Shown here: positions 44,398 through 51,664 of the stretch, piece after piece
Layout: every line of letters begins with the position of its first letter
Position numbering within the stretch: the first letter of the stretch is position 1
Source of the DNA: Hoeflea_A sp965216535
GTDB taxonomy: Bacteria > Pseudomonadota > Alphaproteobacteria > Rhizobiales > Rhizobiaceae
DNA: 64,000 nt
Reading direction: 5' to 3'
NCBI GenBank assembly: GCA_965216535.1
Contig: OZ244175.1
Span: 2,728,001 to 2,792,000, forward strand
Translations under genes and position numbers: made by a program
The notes under the pieces: model-generated
Database searches by the model: none
The model's input: only the letters and a program-made list of their open reading frames with translations
What the model was told of the DNA's origin: nothing

Positions 44398-44808
44398 TCA
44401 GTAGGTCATGCACGCGGCGTTCAGCAAACCGACTGTCACCGAAATAGTGGCGAGTTTGGTGCTGATGGCCATTTCGCCCTGTTCGATACGGTCTGTCAGT
44501 CTGGGGTAAAATCGGCGGAAGATCTGATAGGCAATCAGCTGTGTGACACAGGCGATAATTCCCCAAATAACGAAATCAAGAATGCTGACCGAGTTTGCCA
44601 CCGCACTGGCGAGCGGCAGCGAAAAGCCGAGAAAGGCGGCGCTGAACACCAATGAAGCCGCAACGTTGTTTTCCTTGATCAGCGCCATTTCGTCGTGAGG
44701 CGTCATCAGCGTGTAAATTTTCATGAAAATCAGCAGCATGGCGATCGCCACAAGGAAGTAGGCGATGAAGGGGACAAGGCCCGAGAGGGACGCCAGGATG
44801 TCAGCCAT
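44398..44808 (-). CDS. DUF350 membrane protein (YjfL-like)
   Basis: A 136-residue protein with four hydrophobic segments (LVPFIAYFLVAIAMLLIFMK, SLVFSAAFLGFSLPLASAVA, ILDFVIWGIIACVTQLIAYQ, LATISVTVGLLNAACM), matching DUF350 (two tandem two-helix units). The mid-protein ENNVAASLVFSAAFLG is the conserved signature. It belongs to the inner membrane and is encoded next to its usual partner, DUF1190. The ATG at 44808 (MADILAS) is preferred over an ATG four codons earlier. Two REP-like hairpins lie between this gene and the upstream DUF2491 gene. Confidence 0.9.
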   Translation of the reverse strand: MADILASLSGLVPFIAYFLVAIAMLLIFMKIYTLMTPHDEMALIKENNVAASLVFSAAFLGFSLPLASAVANSVSILDFVIWGIIACVTQLIAYQIFRRFYPRLTDRIEQGEMAISTKLATISVTVGLLNAACMTY

Positions 44809-44828
44809 TTGGATCTCCAATACGTGAG

Positions 44829-44904
44829 CTAGTGTCCTGAATCTGAAGTTCGTCCCATTTTACAGCACGCTCTGAACGAACTTCAGATTCAATCAGGATA
44901 CTAG
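44829..44904. repeat. REP-like palindromic element, copy A
   Basis: The left arm (44829-44853, CTAGTGTCCTGAATCTGAAG start) pairs with the right arm (44876-44904) over 25 positions. The right arm carries 4 extra bases (AATC on the plus strand, GATT when read as its complement) ten bases in from its end. The arms share the pattern CTAGTGT..TG.AT.TGAAGTTC with copies B and C, but the centre differs. Confidence 0.7.
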
Positions 44905-44995
44905 CAAGATTATGATTCTAGTGTGGTTTATGGATTTGAAGTTCCTACCAGAGGTCGCTGCAATAATCATAGGAACTTCAAATCCACCACACTAG
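44905..44995. repeat. REP-like palindromic element, copy B
   Basis: The left arm (44918-44947) and right arm (44970-44995) pair over 26 positions. Here the left arm has the 4 extra bases (TTAT), at the same position, ten bases in from the end, as in copy A. The right end CTAG overlaps the stop codon (44992-44994) of the DUF2491 gene. The whole unit is shared with copy C near dnaG. Confidence 0.8.
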
Positions 44996-45636
44996 ACTGT
45001 AAAATTGTGCCGTTCGAGCGGGAATCCGATCATGTACGCAACGCTGCGTTCCGCATTGTCCGGTTCTTCCATGTTGATGAGCAGCATCTCGTCTCGACCA
45101 TCCTTCATGGGTCGGGCAAACAGCATCGCTGTCTGGAAGATCCGTCGACGCCCGCCACCCGACCGGTCATCGCAGACCTCTTCCCAATAGGTCATCGGGT
45201 CTTCGGGAGATGTCGATGTGTCGAACCAGGCGCGTTCGAAACTGTATGTCCCGTCTTCGCCTTCCAGCGCATACCTGGTCTGGCGGATTGCGTCTTTTGC
45301 GCTATCCCACTCGCGGTCATCCGACGGGTAACGGACATCGTAAAAGTACCACAGCATGATTTCGTCAACGCGATCGTCGATTTGGCCGTCTCCGCCCTGA
45401 AACTGGACCAAAAACCGGTCGTCGTCCGGATAAAAGCGATGCATGAACGATTGCTCGCCGAGATCACAACAGCCCTGGGCAGTGATCATGAGAGTGGTGT
45501 CGGGCTTCTCCAGAAGACTGTCTTCGGGCAGCAGCCGAAGGGCAATAGGGTCGAACGTGATGCCGCGATCGATCGTCAGCCCGAGTATCTCGGGCGGCAT
45601 CCAGCCCTTGTTGCGCTTAAACAGTGATCCGAACAT
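44992..45636 (-). CDS. DUF2491 protein (YjfK-like)
   Basis: A 214-residue soluble protein matching DUF2491: MFGSLFKRNKGWMPPEILGL at the start, then an acidic, aromatic-rich body with HRFYPDDDRFLVQFQGGDGQ, DEIMLWYFYDV and YWEEVCDD. The family is found almost only beside PspA-, DUF350- and ATP-grasp-type genes, as in E. coli yjfK, and its function is unknown. The start overlaps the 3' end of the K+ channel gene by 20 bp. The stop codon TAG falls inside repeat copy B. Confidence 0.88.
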   Translation of the reverse strand: MFGSLFKRNKGWMPPEILGLTIDRGITFDPIALRLLPEDSLLEKPDTTLMITAQGCCDLGEQSFMHRFYPDDDRFLVQFQGGDGQIDDRVDEIMLWYFYDVRYPSDDREWDSAKDAIRQTRYALEGEDGTYSFERAWFDTSTSPEDPMTYWEEVCDDRSGGGRRRIFQTAMLFARPMKDGRDEMLLINMEEPDNAERSVAYMIGFPLERHNFTV

Positions 45637-46672
45637 CGGTTCCTCCGAGTTCAGTGGAGATCTCGGTGGCGGTCAGTCGCTGGTTGGCAAGGTAGTAGAA
45701 AACGCCTCCCGATTTCAGCGCTCCCGGAAATGGTCGGAATAGAAAGTTGCTGTCGTCTGGTTGAGAGATCGCAATCAGAGTGGCATCGGATGCTGAAAGT
45801 GCTTGCCTCAAGTTGGCCGTTTCGGTTGGCTCCGCAGCTTCGATGGTTGCTGAAAACACCGTCGCGCCGAAACCTGCGGTCGACAGCGCCATCAGGATCT
45901 GACCGGCGCCCGGATCTTGCGCGGCACGCACCAGCGCTTCCACGGCACTGGAGACAACCGGTTCGATATTCGCCAGGTCTCCCGCCCTTCGGGCCGTGTC
46001 CCGGTCTTCGAAATAGGCGGCGACGTGGACCGCCTTGTTCAACTCCCGGATGGCTAGGCAGGTGTTGAAAGTCTCCGCATCCGTGCCGGCGTAGACGAGA
46101 ACCTTCTGTGCGCCCGGAACAGCGGCGCGTCTGAGTGACTGAAGCGCGTCCAGCCGATCGGCCCTGACGAGACGGATGCCGTCACGGACGTCGACATCCT
46201 TGTCGTTGGCCAGGAGAACGATCTTTTCGTCACCATCTTGTCCCGCGATCAGATTGTCCACCATAACCGGCGTCTTGTCGCGATGATAACCGACGATCAC
46301 CGTGGCGTTTTGCAGACGCTCGAAGTTTCCGTTTCCGTCAGCCATACGTCTCACTCCTTCCACGAGAGTTCCCGTCAGTCGGCCAAGAACCGCGGAGAAA
46401 ATCAGCAACGCCCCTGGGAAAAACCAGAAAGCCGATACCAGGCGCCCGGCTGCAGTCTGCGGTGACAGATCACCGTAGCCGACTGTCGATGCCGTGGTGG
46501 CTGCAAAATAGATGAAGGTAATCGGGTTTCGGGTAAGGTCGGCCTCGCCAGCAAGGAAAAACAACACCCAGGAAATGAACAGGTAACCGCAGATCAAAGT
46601 CATCAGCAGCCAAAGCTTGAGCTCGAGCACGTGGTGGTAAAGCCGGGAGATGAAGATCTGGAGGATTGGCAA
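45617..46672 (-). CDS. Two-TM potassium channel with RCK/TrkA-N domain
   Basis: A 351-residue channel subunit. The first membrane span is near residues 20-42; the pore helix and selectivity filter TTASTVGYGDLSP (TVGYGD) and the second span near residues 78-98 follow. The soluble remainder resembles an RCK/TrkA-N regulatory domain (ATVIVGYHRDKTPVMVDNLI, VYAGTDAETFNTCLAIREL). A tetramer gating K+ flux in response to a ligand or redox state is expected. It heads the minus-strand operon, overlaps DUF2491 by 20 bp and is divergent from DUF2170, placing a K+ channel inside a PspA-type envelope stress set. Confidence 0.9.
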   Translation of the reverse strand: MPILQIFISRLYHHVLELKLWLLMTLICGYLFISWVLFFLAGEADLTRNPITFIYFAATTASTVGYGDLSPQTAAGRLVSAFWFFPGALLIFSAVLGRLTGTLVEGVRRMADGNGNFERLQNATVIVGYHRDKTPVMVDNLIAGQDGDEKIVLLANDKDVDVRDGIRLVRADRLDALQSLRRAAVPGAQKVLVYAGTDAETFNTCLAIRELNKAVHVAAYFEDRDTARRAGDLANIEPVVSSAVEALVRAAQDPGAGQILMALSTAGFGATVFSATIEAAEPTETANLRQALSASDATLIAISQPDDSNFLFRPFPGALKSGGVFYYLANQRLTATEISTELGGTDVRITV

Positions 46673-46829
46673 AGTTGATGTCTGCCCCGAGTTGAATCGC
46701 CATTACTGTGACCATCCAACTTCGGCATGTCAAACCGGAATTGGCGCTGAAAAACAGCTTGAAACCGACCTGTTTCACTTCTACTTGTGCGTGGCCGGAT
46801 GTCGAGACCGGCGAACCCGGAGGCATTGG

Positions 46830-47273
46830 ATGAACGCACGGCAAACTCCCTGGACATTGCAGGAACTCAAGGAAGCTCTGGAGAATTCCAGTTCGTTCGC
46901 GGAAGGTGAAATCAGCTGCGAAGTCAGCGCCATGCAGCCGGATGTGCTGGAAGTCCGTCTACACTCAGCAGGTGAAATCACCCTCTTCATGACGGTCAGC
47001 GACCTCCAGATTCTGACAACGACCGTCCTTTGGCCACGCGCGCAGCAGGATGATCCGGCGGCTTTCGAAGCGATGATGCTACGCAACCACAAAAAGCTCC
47101 TGCCGCTTTGCGCTCTTTCGATCGATAATGTTGGCGGTGAAGAATATTACGAGCTTTTCGGCGCCATGTCGGTTCGATCCACGCTCGATTCGCTGGAAAC
47201 CGAATTGCGGACAATCGCCAACAGCGCGCTTGAACTGGCAGCTGATGTCGGACCGCGAACCGACGCTGATTGA
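46830..47273 (+). CDS. DUF2170 protein (YjfI-like)
   Basis: A 147-residue soluble protein matching DUF2170: PWTLQELKEALENS, EGEISCEVSAMQPDVLEVRL, VTIW-like central strands (LTTTVLWPRAQQDD) and HKKLLPLCALSIDN with YYELFGAMS. The family, like E. coli YjfI, is encoded just upstream of PspA-type proteins, and 31 nt separate it from pspA here. The ATG at 46830 fits the conserved start; upstream in-frame ATGs lie in the divergent promoter region. The role is unknown; a PspA partner or regulator is plausible. Confidence 0.87.
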   Translation: MNARQTPWTLQELKEALENSSSFAEGEISCEVSAMQPDVLEVRLHSAGEITLFMTVSDLQILTTTVLWPRAQQDDPAAFEAMMLRNHKKLLPLCALSIDNVGGEEYYELFGAMSVRSTLDSLETELRTIANSALELAADVGPRTDAD

Positions 47274-47304
47274 CAATTTCTCACTGAATTAGGACCGCTG
47301 AACC

Positions 47305-47976
47305 ATGACTGTTTGGACGAAGTTGATAACGGCCTTCAAGGGCCACGCCCACAACGCCGCGGAAGCTGTTCAGGACGCCAATCTGCTGACAATTCTCGAG
47401 CAGGAAATTCGCGACGCCAAAAAGGCGATCGCGGGTGCCAAGGATGAAAAGGCACGCATGGCAGCCAACCGCAAGCTCAAGGAGAAGTCTGTCGCTGAAC
47501 TCATGAGCGAAATCGAGCGCCGCACTGCGGCCGCCAGCAAGGCAAAGGCGCAGGGCGACGAACCCCTGGCTATCGAGATCGTGCAAAGCATCCTCAAGTT
47601 GCGGGACAAGGTAGAGGCTGACCAGGCGCTGTTCGACCAGTACAAAGCGACCGAAGAACGCATGGACAGCACAATCCGACAGTCCGAAAACAAGATCGAG
47701 ACGCTGCAGCGCAAGCTGGATAGCGCCAAGGCCAACGAGGCGTTGATCAAGGCGCAGAAGGCGGCATCGACCAACACCACTGCCTCCGACGGGAAATTGG
47801 CAAGCGCCGTCGACAGCCTGGCTCGCCTGGAGCAGCGCCAGGCAGAACAGCAGGCGATGCTGGAGGCGGCCGACGAGGAAGCACGCCTGGAAAGCGGGGC
47901 AGACCTGGAAGCGAAGATCAAGGCGCTGGAGAATCCGGGGCGCGACGATGTGCAGGCACTTCTTGCGAAACTCTGA
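47305..47976 (+). CDS. pspA: PspA/IM30 family protein (YjfJ-like)
   Basis: A 223-residue, almost entirely helical coiled-coil protein of the PspA/IM30/ESCRT-III superfamily: MTVWTKLITAFKGHAHNAAE at the start (amphipathic helix that contacts membrane), then long heptad-rich helices with QEIRDAKKAIAGAKDEKARM and QSENKIETLQRKLDSAKANE. Such proteins polymerise on and protect the inner membrane during envelope stress. It belongs to the YjfJ subgroup by its neighbours DUF2170 (upstream) and the ATP-grasp ligase (15 nt downstream). No pspF, pspB or pspC is in the window. Confidence 0.92.
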   Translation: MTVWTKLITAFKGHAHNAAEAVQDANLLTILEQEIRDAKKAIAGAKDEKARMAANRKLKEKSVAELMSEIERRTAAASKAKAQGDEPLAIEIVQSILKLRDKVEADQALFDQYKATEERMDSTIRQSENKIETLQRKLDSAKANEALIKAQKAASTNTTASDGKLASAVDSLARLEQRQAEQQAMLEAADEEARLESGADLEAKIKALENPGRDDVQALLAKL

Positions 47977-47991
47977 TTTTTCGACCGTTCG

Positions 47992-49158
47992 ATGAGGCGG
48001 ATCTCCGTTCCCGAGCGGCCCGAGTGGAAAAAGCATGCCGAAGAACTCGGTTTCGGCTTCCACACCATGTACGGCGCGCCCTATTGGGATGAGACCCGGG
48101 CCTACGTGTTCACGCTCGCGGAGATCGAGCGGGAGCTGGAGGATCCCACCCAGGAACTCTATGGCATGTGCCTCGATCTGGTCGATCGGGTGGTTCGGGA
48201 TGACGGGTTGCTTGAAAAAATAGCGATTCCGGAAGGCTACCGATCCTGGATCCGCAAGTCGTGGGAAAACTCCGAACCTTCGCTTTATGGTCGGTTTGAC
48301 CTGTTTTACGACGGCACAGGGCCGGCGAAAATGCTGGAATTCAATGCCGATACACCGACAGCGCTTTATGAGACCGGCTTTTTTCAGTGGATCTGGCTGG
48401 AAGAGCAGATCGCTGCTGGCGTGCTGCCGAAAGATGCCGATCAATTCAATTCCGTGCAGGACCGTTTGATCGAACGGTTCGCCGATATGTTCGCGCCAGG
48501 ATCTCATATTCATTTTGCCGCATCCAAGGATCACGACGAGGACAGGGCAACGGTTCGCTACATGGAGGACTGTGCACAGCAGGCGGGCCTCATTCCGCAT
48601 TTTGTTGCGGTTGACGACATCGGCATCGACGCCCAGGGCCGATTTGCCGATACCGATGAAATCGTCATCGACATACTGTTCAAGCTTTACCCCTATGAAG
48701 ACATGTTCCGCGAGGAATACGGTCCCTATTTGCCCGGTGCGCCGGTGCATCTGCTCGAACCGCCCTGGAAGGCCGTTTTGTCCAACAAGGCCATGCTGCC
48801 GCTGCTGTGGCAGATGTTTCCCGACCACCCCAATTTGCTGCCGGCCTATTTCGAGGCGGACGCGGATGCGGATTTCCGCAATCGTGCCCACGTCAAAAAG
48901 CCTTTCTTTAGCCGGGAGGGAGCCAACATCACGGTGCGCGGTGTCGAGGGGCAGGAGGTTTCGACACCGGGCCACTATGGCGAGGAAGGGTACATTCTTC
49001 AGGAATATGCCAGGCCACCAAAATTCGGCGAAGACTATGCGACGATCGGATCCTGGATTGTTGGTGGCGCCGCCTCGGGCATCTGCATTCGCGAGGACCG
49101 TGAGGCCATCACACAGGACCTCTCCAGATTTATACCGCATATCATATCGGATCTTTGA
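47992..49158 (+). CDS. Glutathionylspermidine-synthase-like ATP-grasp ligase (YjfC-like)
   Basis: A 388-residue enzyme of the GSP-synthetase pre-ATP-grasp family. Visible signatures are RKSWENSEPSLYGRFDLFYD, the LEFNADTPTALYETGFFQW segment that is nearly diagnostic, IDILFKLYPYEDMFREEYG, VLSNKAMLPLLWQMFP (ATP-grasp lysine) and GSWIVGGAASGICIRED at the end. It lacks the N-terminal amidase domain of bifunctional E. coli Gss, matching YjfC/YgiC in length. These ligases are predicted to join an amine such as spermidine to a carboxylate of a peptide or protein. It ends the DUF2170-pspA operon. Confidence 0.9.
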   Translation: MRRISVPERPEWKKHAEELGFGFHTMYGAPYWDETRAYVFTLAEIERELEDPTQELYGMCLDLVDRVVRDDGLLEKIAIPEGYRSWIRKSWENSEPSLYGRFDLFYDGTGPAKMLEFNADTPTALYETGFFQWIWLEEQIAAGVLPKDADQFNSVQDRLIERFADMFAPGSHIHFAASKDHDEDRATVRYMEDCAQQAGLIPHFVAVDDIGIDAQGRFADTDEIVIDILFKLYPYEDMFREEYGPYLPGAPVHLLEPPWKAVLSNKAMLPLLWQMFPDHPNLLPAYFEADADADFRNRAHVKKPFFSREGANITVRGVEGQEVSTPGHYGEEGYILQEYARPPKFGEDYATIGSWIVGGAASGICIREDREAITQDLSRFIPHIISDL

Positions 49159-49286
49159 TGCGGCTTGCCGAAGAGACCCGTCGCGTAGGCCGCAACGTCT
49201 TGTCGGCGGCCCGGAATTGGTTTAAGCGGAGCCGGTTCGCGCGTTCAACGGGAGCTGCGTGAAACCGGCTGCTTCGTGGCCGGGTG

Positions 49287-49361
49287 GGGCCTGTAGCTCA
49301 ATGGTAGAGCCGGCGGCTCATAACCGCTTGGTTGGGGGTTCGAATCCCTCCGGGCCCACCA
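49287..49361 (+). tRNA. tRNA with CAT anticodon, probably tRNA-Ile2 (lysidine-modified)
   Basis: 75 nt fold as a full cloverleaf with encoded CCA. The acceptor stem GGGCCTG/CGGGCCC is complete (one G-T pair), the D stem is GCTC/GAGC, the anticodon stem GGCGG/CCGCT with loop CTCATAA, and the T arm GGGGG-TTCGAAT-CCCTC. The anticodon stem-loop plus CTTGGT is almost identical to E. coli tRNA-Ile2 (GGCGACTCATAATCGCTTGGT-type) and unlike elongator tRNA-Met, so it should read AUA after lysidine modification by TilS. The initiator type is excluded by the paired 1-72 end. Confidence 0.9.
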
Positions 49362-49387
49362 TCGGTCATTCGGCCATTAGTCCCGTT

Positions 49388-50602
49388 TCAGCCGGTGTGC
49401 GCCCGATCTAGACCCGCTATCTGCCGGAAGTGGGCGACGACACGGTCCTGGGTTTTTGCCGGCGCATAGGGTTCGGATGCTTGGCGGGCGAGGCGGGATG
49501 CCGCCGCGTAGGCGTCGTCGTCGACCCAAAGCTTCAGCAAAGTTTCCCACCAGAGGTCAACCGTCTCAGGTGATGGAAAGGCATAATGGTCTTCGATGCA
49601 CCTTTGGTCCACGGGGAGCGGCTGCGGCCCTTCGCCCAGCGCCTCCGGCAGTCCGCCACGATTGCTGGCAAGCACCGGTATGCCCGAGAGCTGCGCTTCG
49701 ACGACGGACCGTCCAAATCCTTCCGACCAGAAGGACGGCATGAGAAGGACGGAGGTGCGTTCGTAGACCGCTGCCATGTCCCTCTGTTCAGGCAACCACC
49801 AAACGTTGCTGACCCCGGGCAGATCGAGCTTCAGTCTCTTCAGCAGACGGCGTGGCATTCTGCCCTCCAGGAGGAGGAAGCGCATGTCCGGTCGCTTTAT
49901 CAGGGCTCGCCCGATCAGACGGGCGACCATCGTCAGTCCCTTGTGTGGAATCGGGTTCAGGAACGTCACAAATCCAAGACGGCGAGTTTCCGCTCGTGCG
50001 GCAATTCCGGCACCCGCTGCAACCAGCGTCAAGGGGTTGATGACCGGATTGAGGACCGCCGTCTTGATCCCCAACCGGCTGGCGTAAAGGTGTGCGAGGT
50101 AATGCGACGGGCATACCCCACTGTCACCAGGTTGAACGAAGTCTGAGTCCTCGATATCAGCATTGCCCAGATAGAAGACGACTTTGGCACCGATCTTCCT
50201 GGCCGCGGCGCGCATCTCGGTTGAGAGCTGGCTCGTGCCGAAGCTGAAAATGATGTCTGGTCGAGCTTCGGAAAGATGCTGTCGCCAGTTAGCCATCATC
50301 TCCCGCCGCTCTTCGGCTGTCATTTTATGGCCTCGGCTGCTGGCGGTCAGGAAGATTGAATGCTCGACTCCGTTGCATCGGGTCCGGAGGAGCTTGCCGT
50401 CGACATCAACTGCGTCCTTGCTGAGCTGACCAAGGAAATCGACCTCGTTGTTGCTATCAAAAAGCGACGCCGTGAAGGCGGAGGTTTTGAAACCTGCCCC
50501 AGAGAGTGTCTCCAGGATGTTGCGCGCTGATTGAGCAGCACCGCTGACCGGATCGAGGAGGCACATGGTCGAGAGAAAGCAGATGTGAGGTGTTGTTGTC
50601 AC
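49388..50602 (-). CDS. GT4-type glycosyltransferase
   Basis: A 404-residue GT-B glycosyltransferase. The N-terminal acceptor domain opens ICFLSTMCLLDPVSGAAQSA. The C-terminal donor-sugar domain contains FLNPIPHKGLTMVARLIGRA and the E-x7-E motif in WSEGFGRSVVEAQLSGIPVL followed by RGGLPEALGEG. It has no membrane span. The gene is convergent with the tRNA gene and isolated from other sugar-metabolism genes apart from the GT90-type gene 3 kb to the right. Both may act on a surface polysaccharide or LPS; donor and acceptor are unknown. Confidence 0.87.
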   Translation of the reverse strand: MTTTPHICFLSTMCLLDPVSGAAQSARNILETLSGAGFKTSAFTASLFDSNNEVDFLGQLSKDAVDVDGKLLRTRCNGVEHSIFLTASSRGHKMTAEERREMMANWRQHLSEARPDIIFSFGTSQLSTEMRAAARKIGAKVVFYLGNADIEDSDFVQPGDSGVCPSHYLAHLYASRLGIKTAVLNPVINPLTLVAAGAGIAARAETRRLGFVTFLNPIPHKGLTMVARLIGRALIKRPDMRFLLLEGRMPRRLLKRLKLDLPGVSNVWWLPEQRDMAAVYERTSVLLMPSFWSEGFGRSVVEAQLSGIPVLASNRGGLPEALGEGPQPLPVDQRCIEDHYAFPSPETVDLWWETLLKLWVDDDAYAAASRLARQASEPYAPAKTQDRVVAHFRQIAGLDRAHTG

Positions 50603-51006
50603 AGGTCCGATTTATCCTAGCGCGATCAGGCCCAACACGCCGATGCTTAGCTTTTCGCGGGGCTTGAGGTAACCTATTGAGTCCACAATATACAGCGGAC
50701 GCTGGGTCCACACCACGACACCTTTTTGCGGTTCATTCGAAACCGAGTTGGCTCAATCGACGCGATGTGGATACAGCATCCCCAATACATGGGATGCGGT
50801 ATGGCTTCTTCTTCAATAGGTTTGGGGTACGGTTTTCTGGCTGTAGCGGTCAGCACTGCTCAAATTTGACCTCGAACGGTGCCCGGCTGACATCTCCCAT
50901 TGTCACGAGGCGCATCTGCGTCTCGGCCGGGTTACTCAGCCAGATCGCCAGCCCGGTCTTTTGGTTGGGGATCGGGCTGGCAACTCGTTGACCGCAAACG
51001 GATTCC
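50603..51006. other. Non-coding region between the glycosyltransferase and flavodoxin-like genes
   Basis: No credible gene is seen in 404 bases; short open frames here lack ribosome-binding sites and protein-like composition. Two inverted repeats are present: GCATCCC/GGGATGC (50776-50797) and a 12-bp stem GCCAGCCCGGTC/GATCGGGCTGGC (50947-50981) downstream of the flavodoxin-like gene. The second may slow or end that transcript but has no T-tract. Confidence 0.4.
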
Positions 51007-51627
51007 TCATCTGGATGGATCGTGCGCAAGCGTCCAGTTGCGGGTCAGCTCGGCGACCCGACGCCCGAGGGCGTTAGCTTTCGCCAGAAAGTGCTGATCG
51101 ACTTTTTCAGCTTTTGATCGGAAAGGGGCTTCGCCAACCACGGCGGATGCACCGAATGCCTCAGTCCAATCCGGGCCGCCGACCACAACCATGCCGTAGA
51201 TCAACATGGATCGCAGGATGCTCAACTGAGTGGTTTCTTCGCCAGCTGAAATGCCGCCGGCAGAGACGAAGGCGGCGCCGAGCTTGTTCTTCAGCGGCCT
51301 CCCGCGAAACGGCCAGCTGTTAATGAAGGTCTGGACCTGAGGGGCGACATTGGCGTTGTAGACAGGCGATCCAACAATGATGGCGTCGGCTTCTAGGACT
51401 TCATCTGCCGTGGCGTCCGTCACAGTACGCAATACGACATCGACGCCTTCCACGGACTGGGCACCGGCCTGAACCTCCTCTGCCATGGCCTGCGTGTGTC
51501 CATCGACACTGAAATAGACGATCAGGATACTGGCCCTCGAGTTGTTCCCTTGCGCCTTTGCGGTGGCAGGTATCATCAGAACGAGGATCGCGATGAGGCA
51601 GAAGATGAACGATGTGGGTGATCTCAT
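51007..51627 (-). CDS. Exported flavodoxin-fold protein
   Basis: A 206-residue protein with a clear Sec-type signal peptide (SFIFCLIAILVLMIPATAKA, cleavage before QGN). A flavodoxin/WrbA-like fold follows: ILIVYFSVDGHTQAMAEEVQ is the FMN-phosphate loop, ADAIIVGSPVYNANVAPQVQ the second flavin loop, and AAFVSAGGISAGEETTQLSI the third. The similarity is to WrbA/NAD(P)H:quinone oxidoreductases, which are normally cytoplasmic. Export of a flavodoxin fold by a non-Tat signal is unusual; the flavin would have to be acquired in the periplasm. It is 38 nt downstream of the zinc peptidase gene. Confidence 0.83.
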   Translation of the reverse strand: MRSPTSFIFCLIAILVLMIPATAKAQGNNSRASILIVYFSVDGHTQAMAEEVQAGAQSVEGVDVVLRTVTDATADEVLEADAIIVGSPVYNANVAPQVQTFINSWPFRGRPLKNKLGAAFVSAGGISAGEETTQLSILRSMLIYGMVVVGGPDWTEAFGASAVVGEAPFRSKAEKVDQHFLAKANALGRRVAELTRNWTLAHDPSR

Positions 51628-51664
51628 AATTTCCTCGCGGATTCCGGTCGCGTTGAGAACGATT

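Noticed and set aside
47281..49140. A 619-codon open frame opposite the PspA and ATP-grasp genes
   Set aside because: It spans two well-supported genes in reverse and shows no protein-family features.
49287..49361. Initiator tRNA-fMet
   Set aside because: The first base pair of the acceptor stem is a normal G-C pair and the anticodon stem lacks the three consecutive G-C pairs of initiators.
50677..50991. A 104-codon open frame in the gap before the flavodoxin-like gene
   Set aside because: No ribosome-binding site, unusual composition and no domain; neighbouring frames of similar length overlap it.
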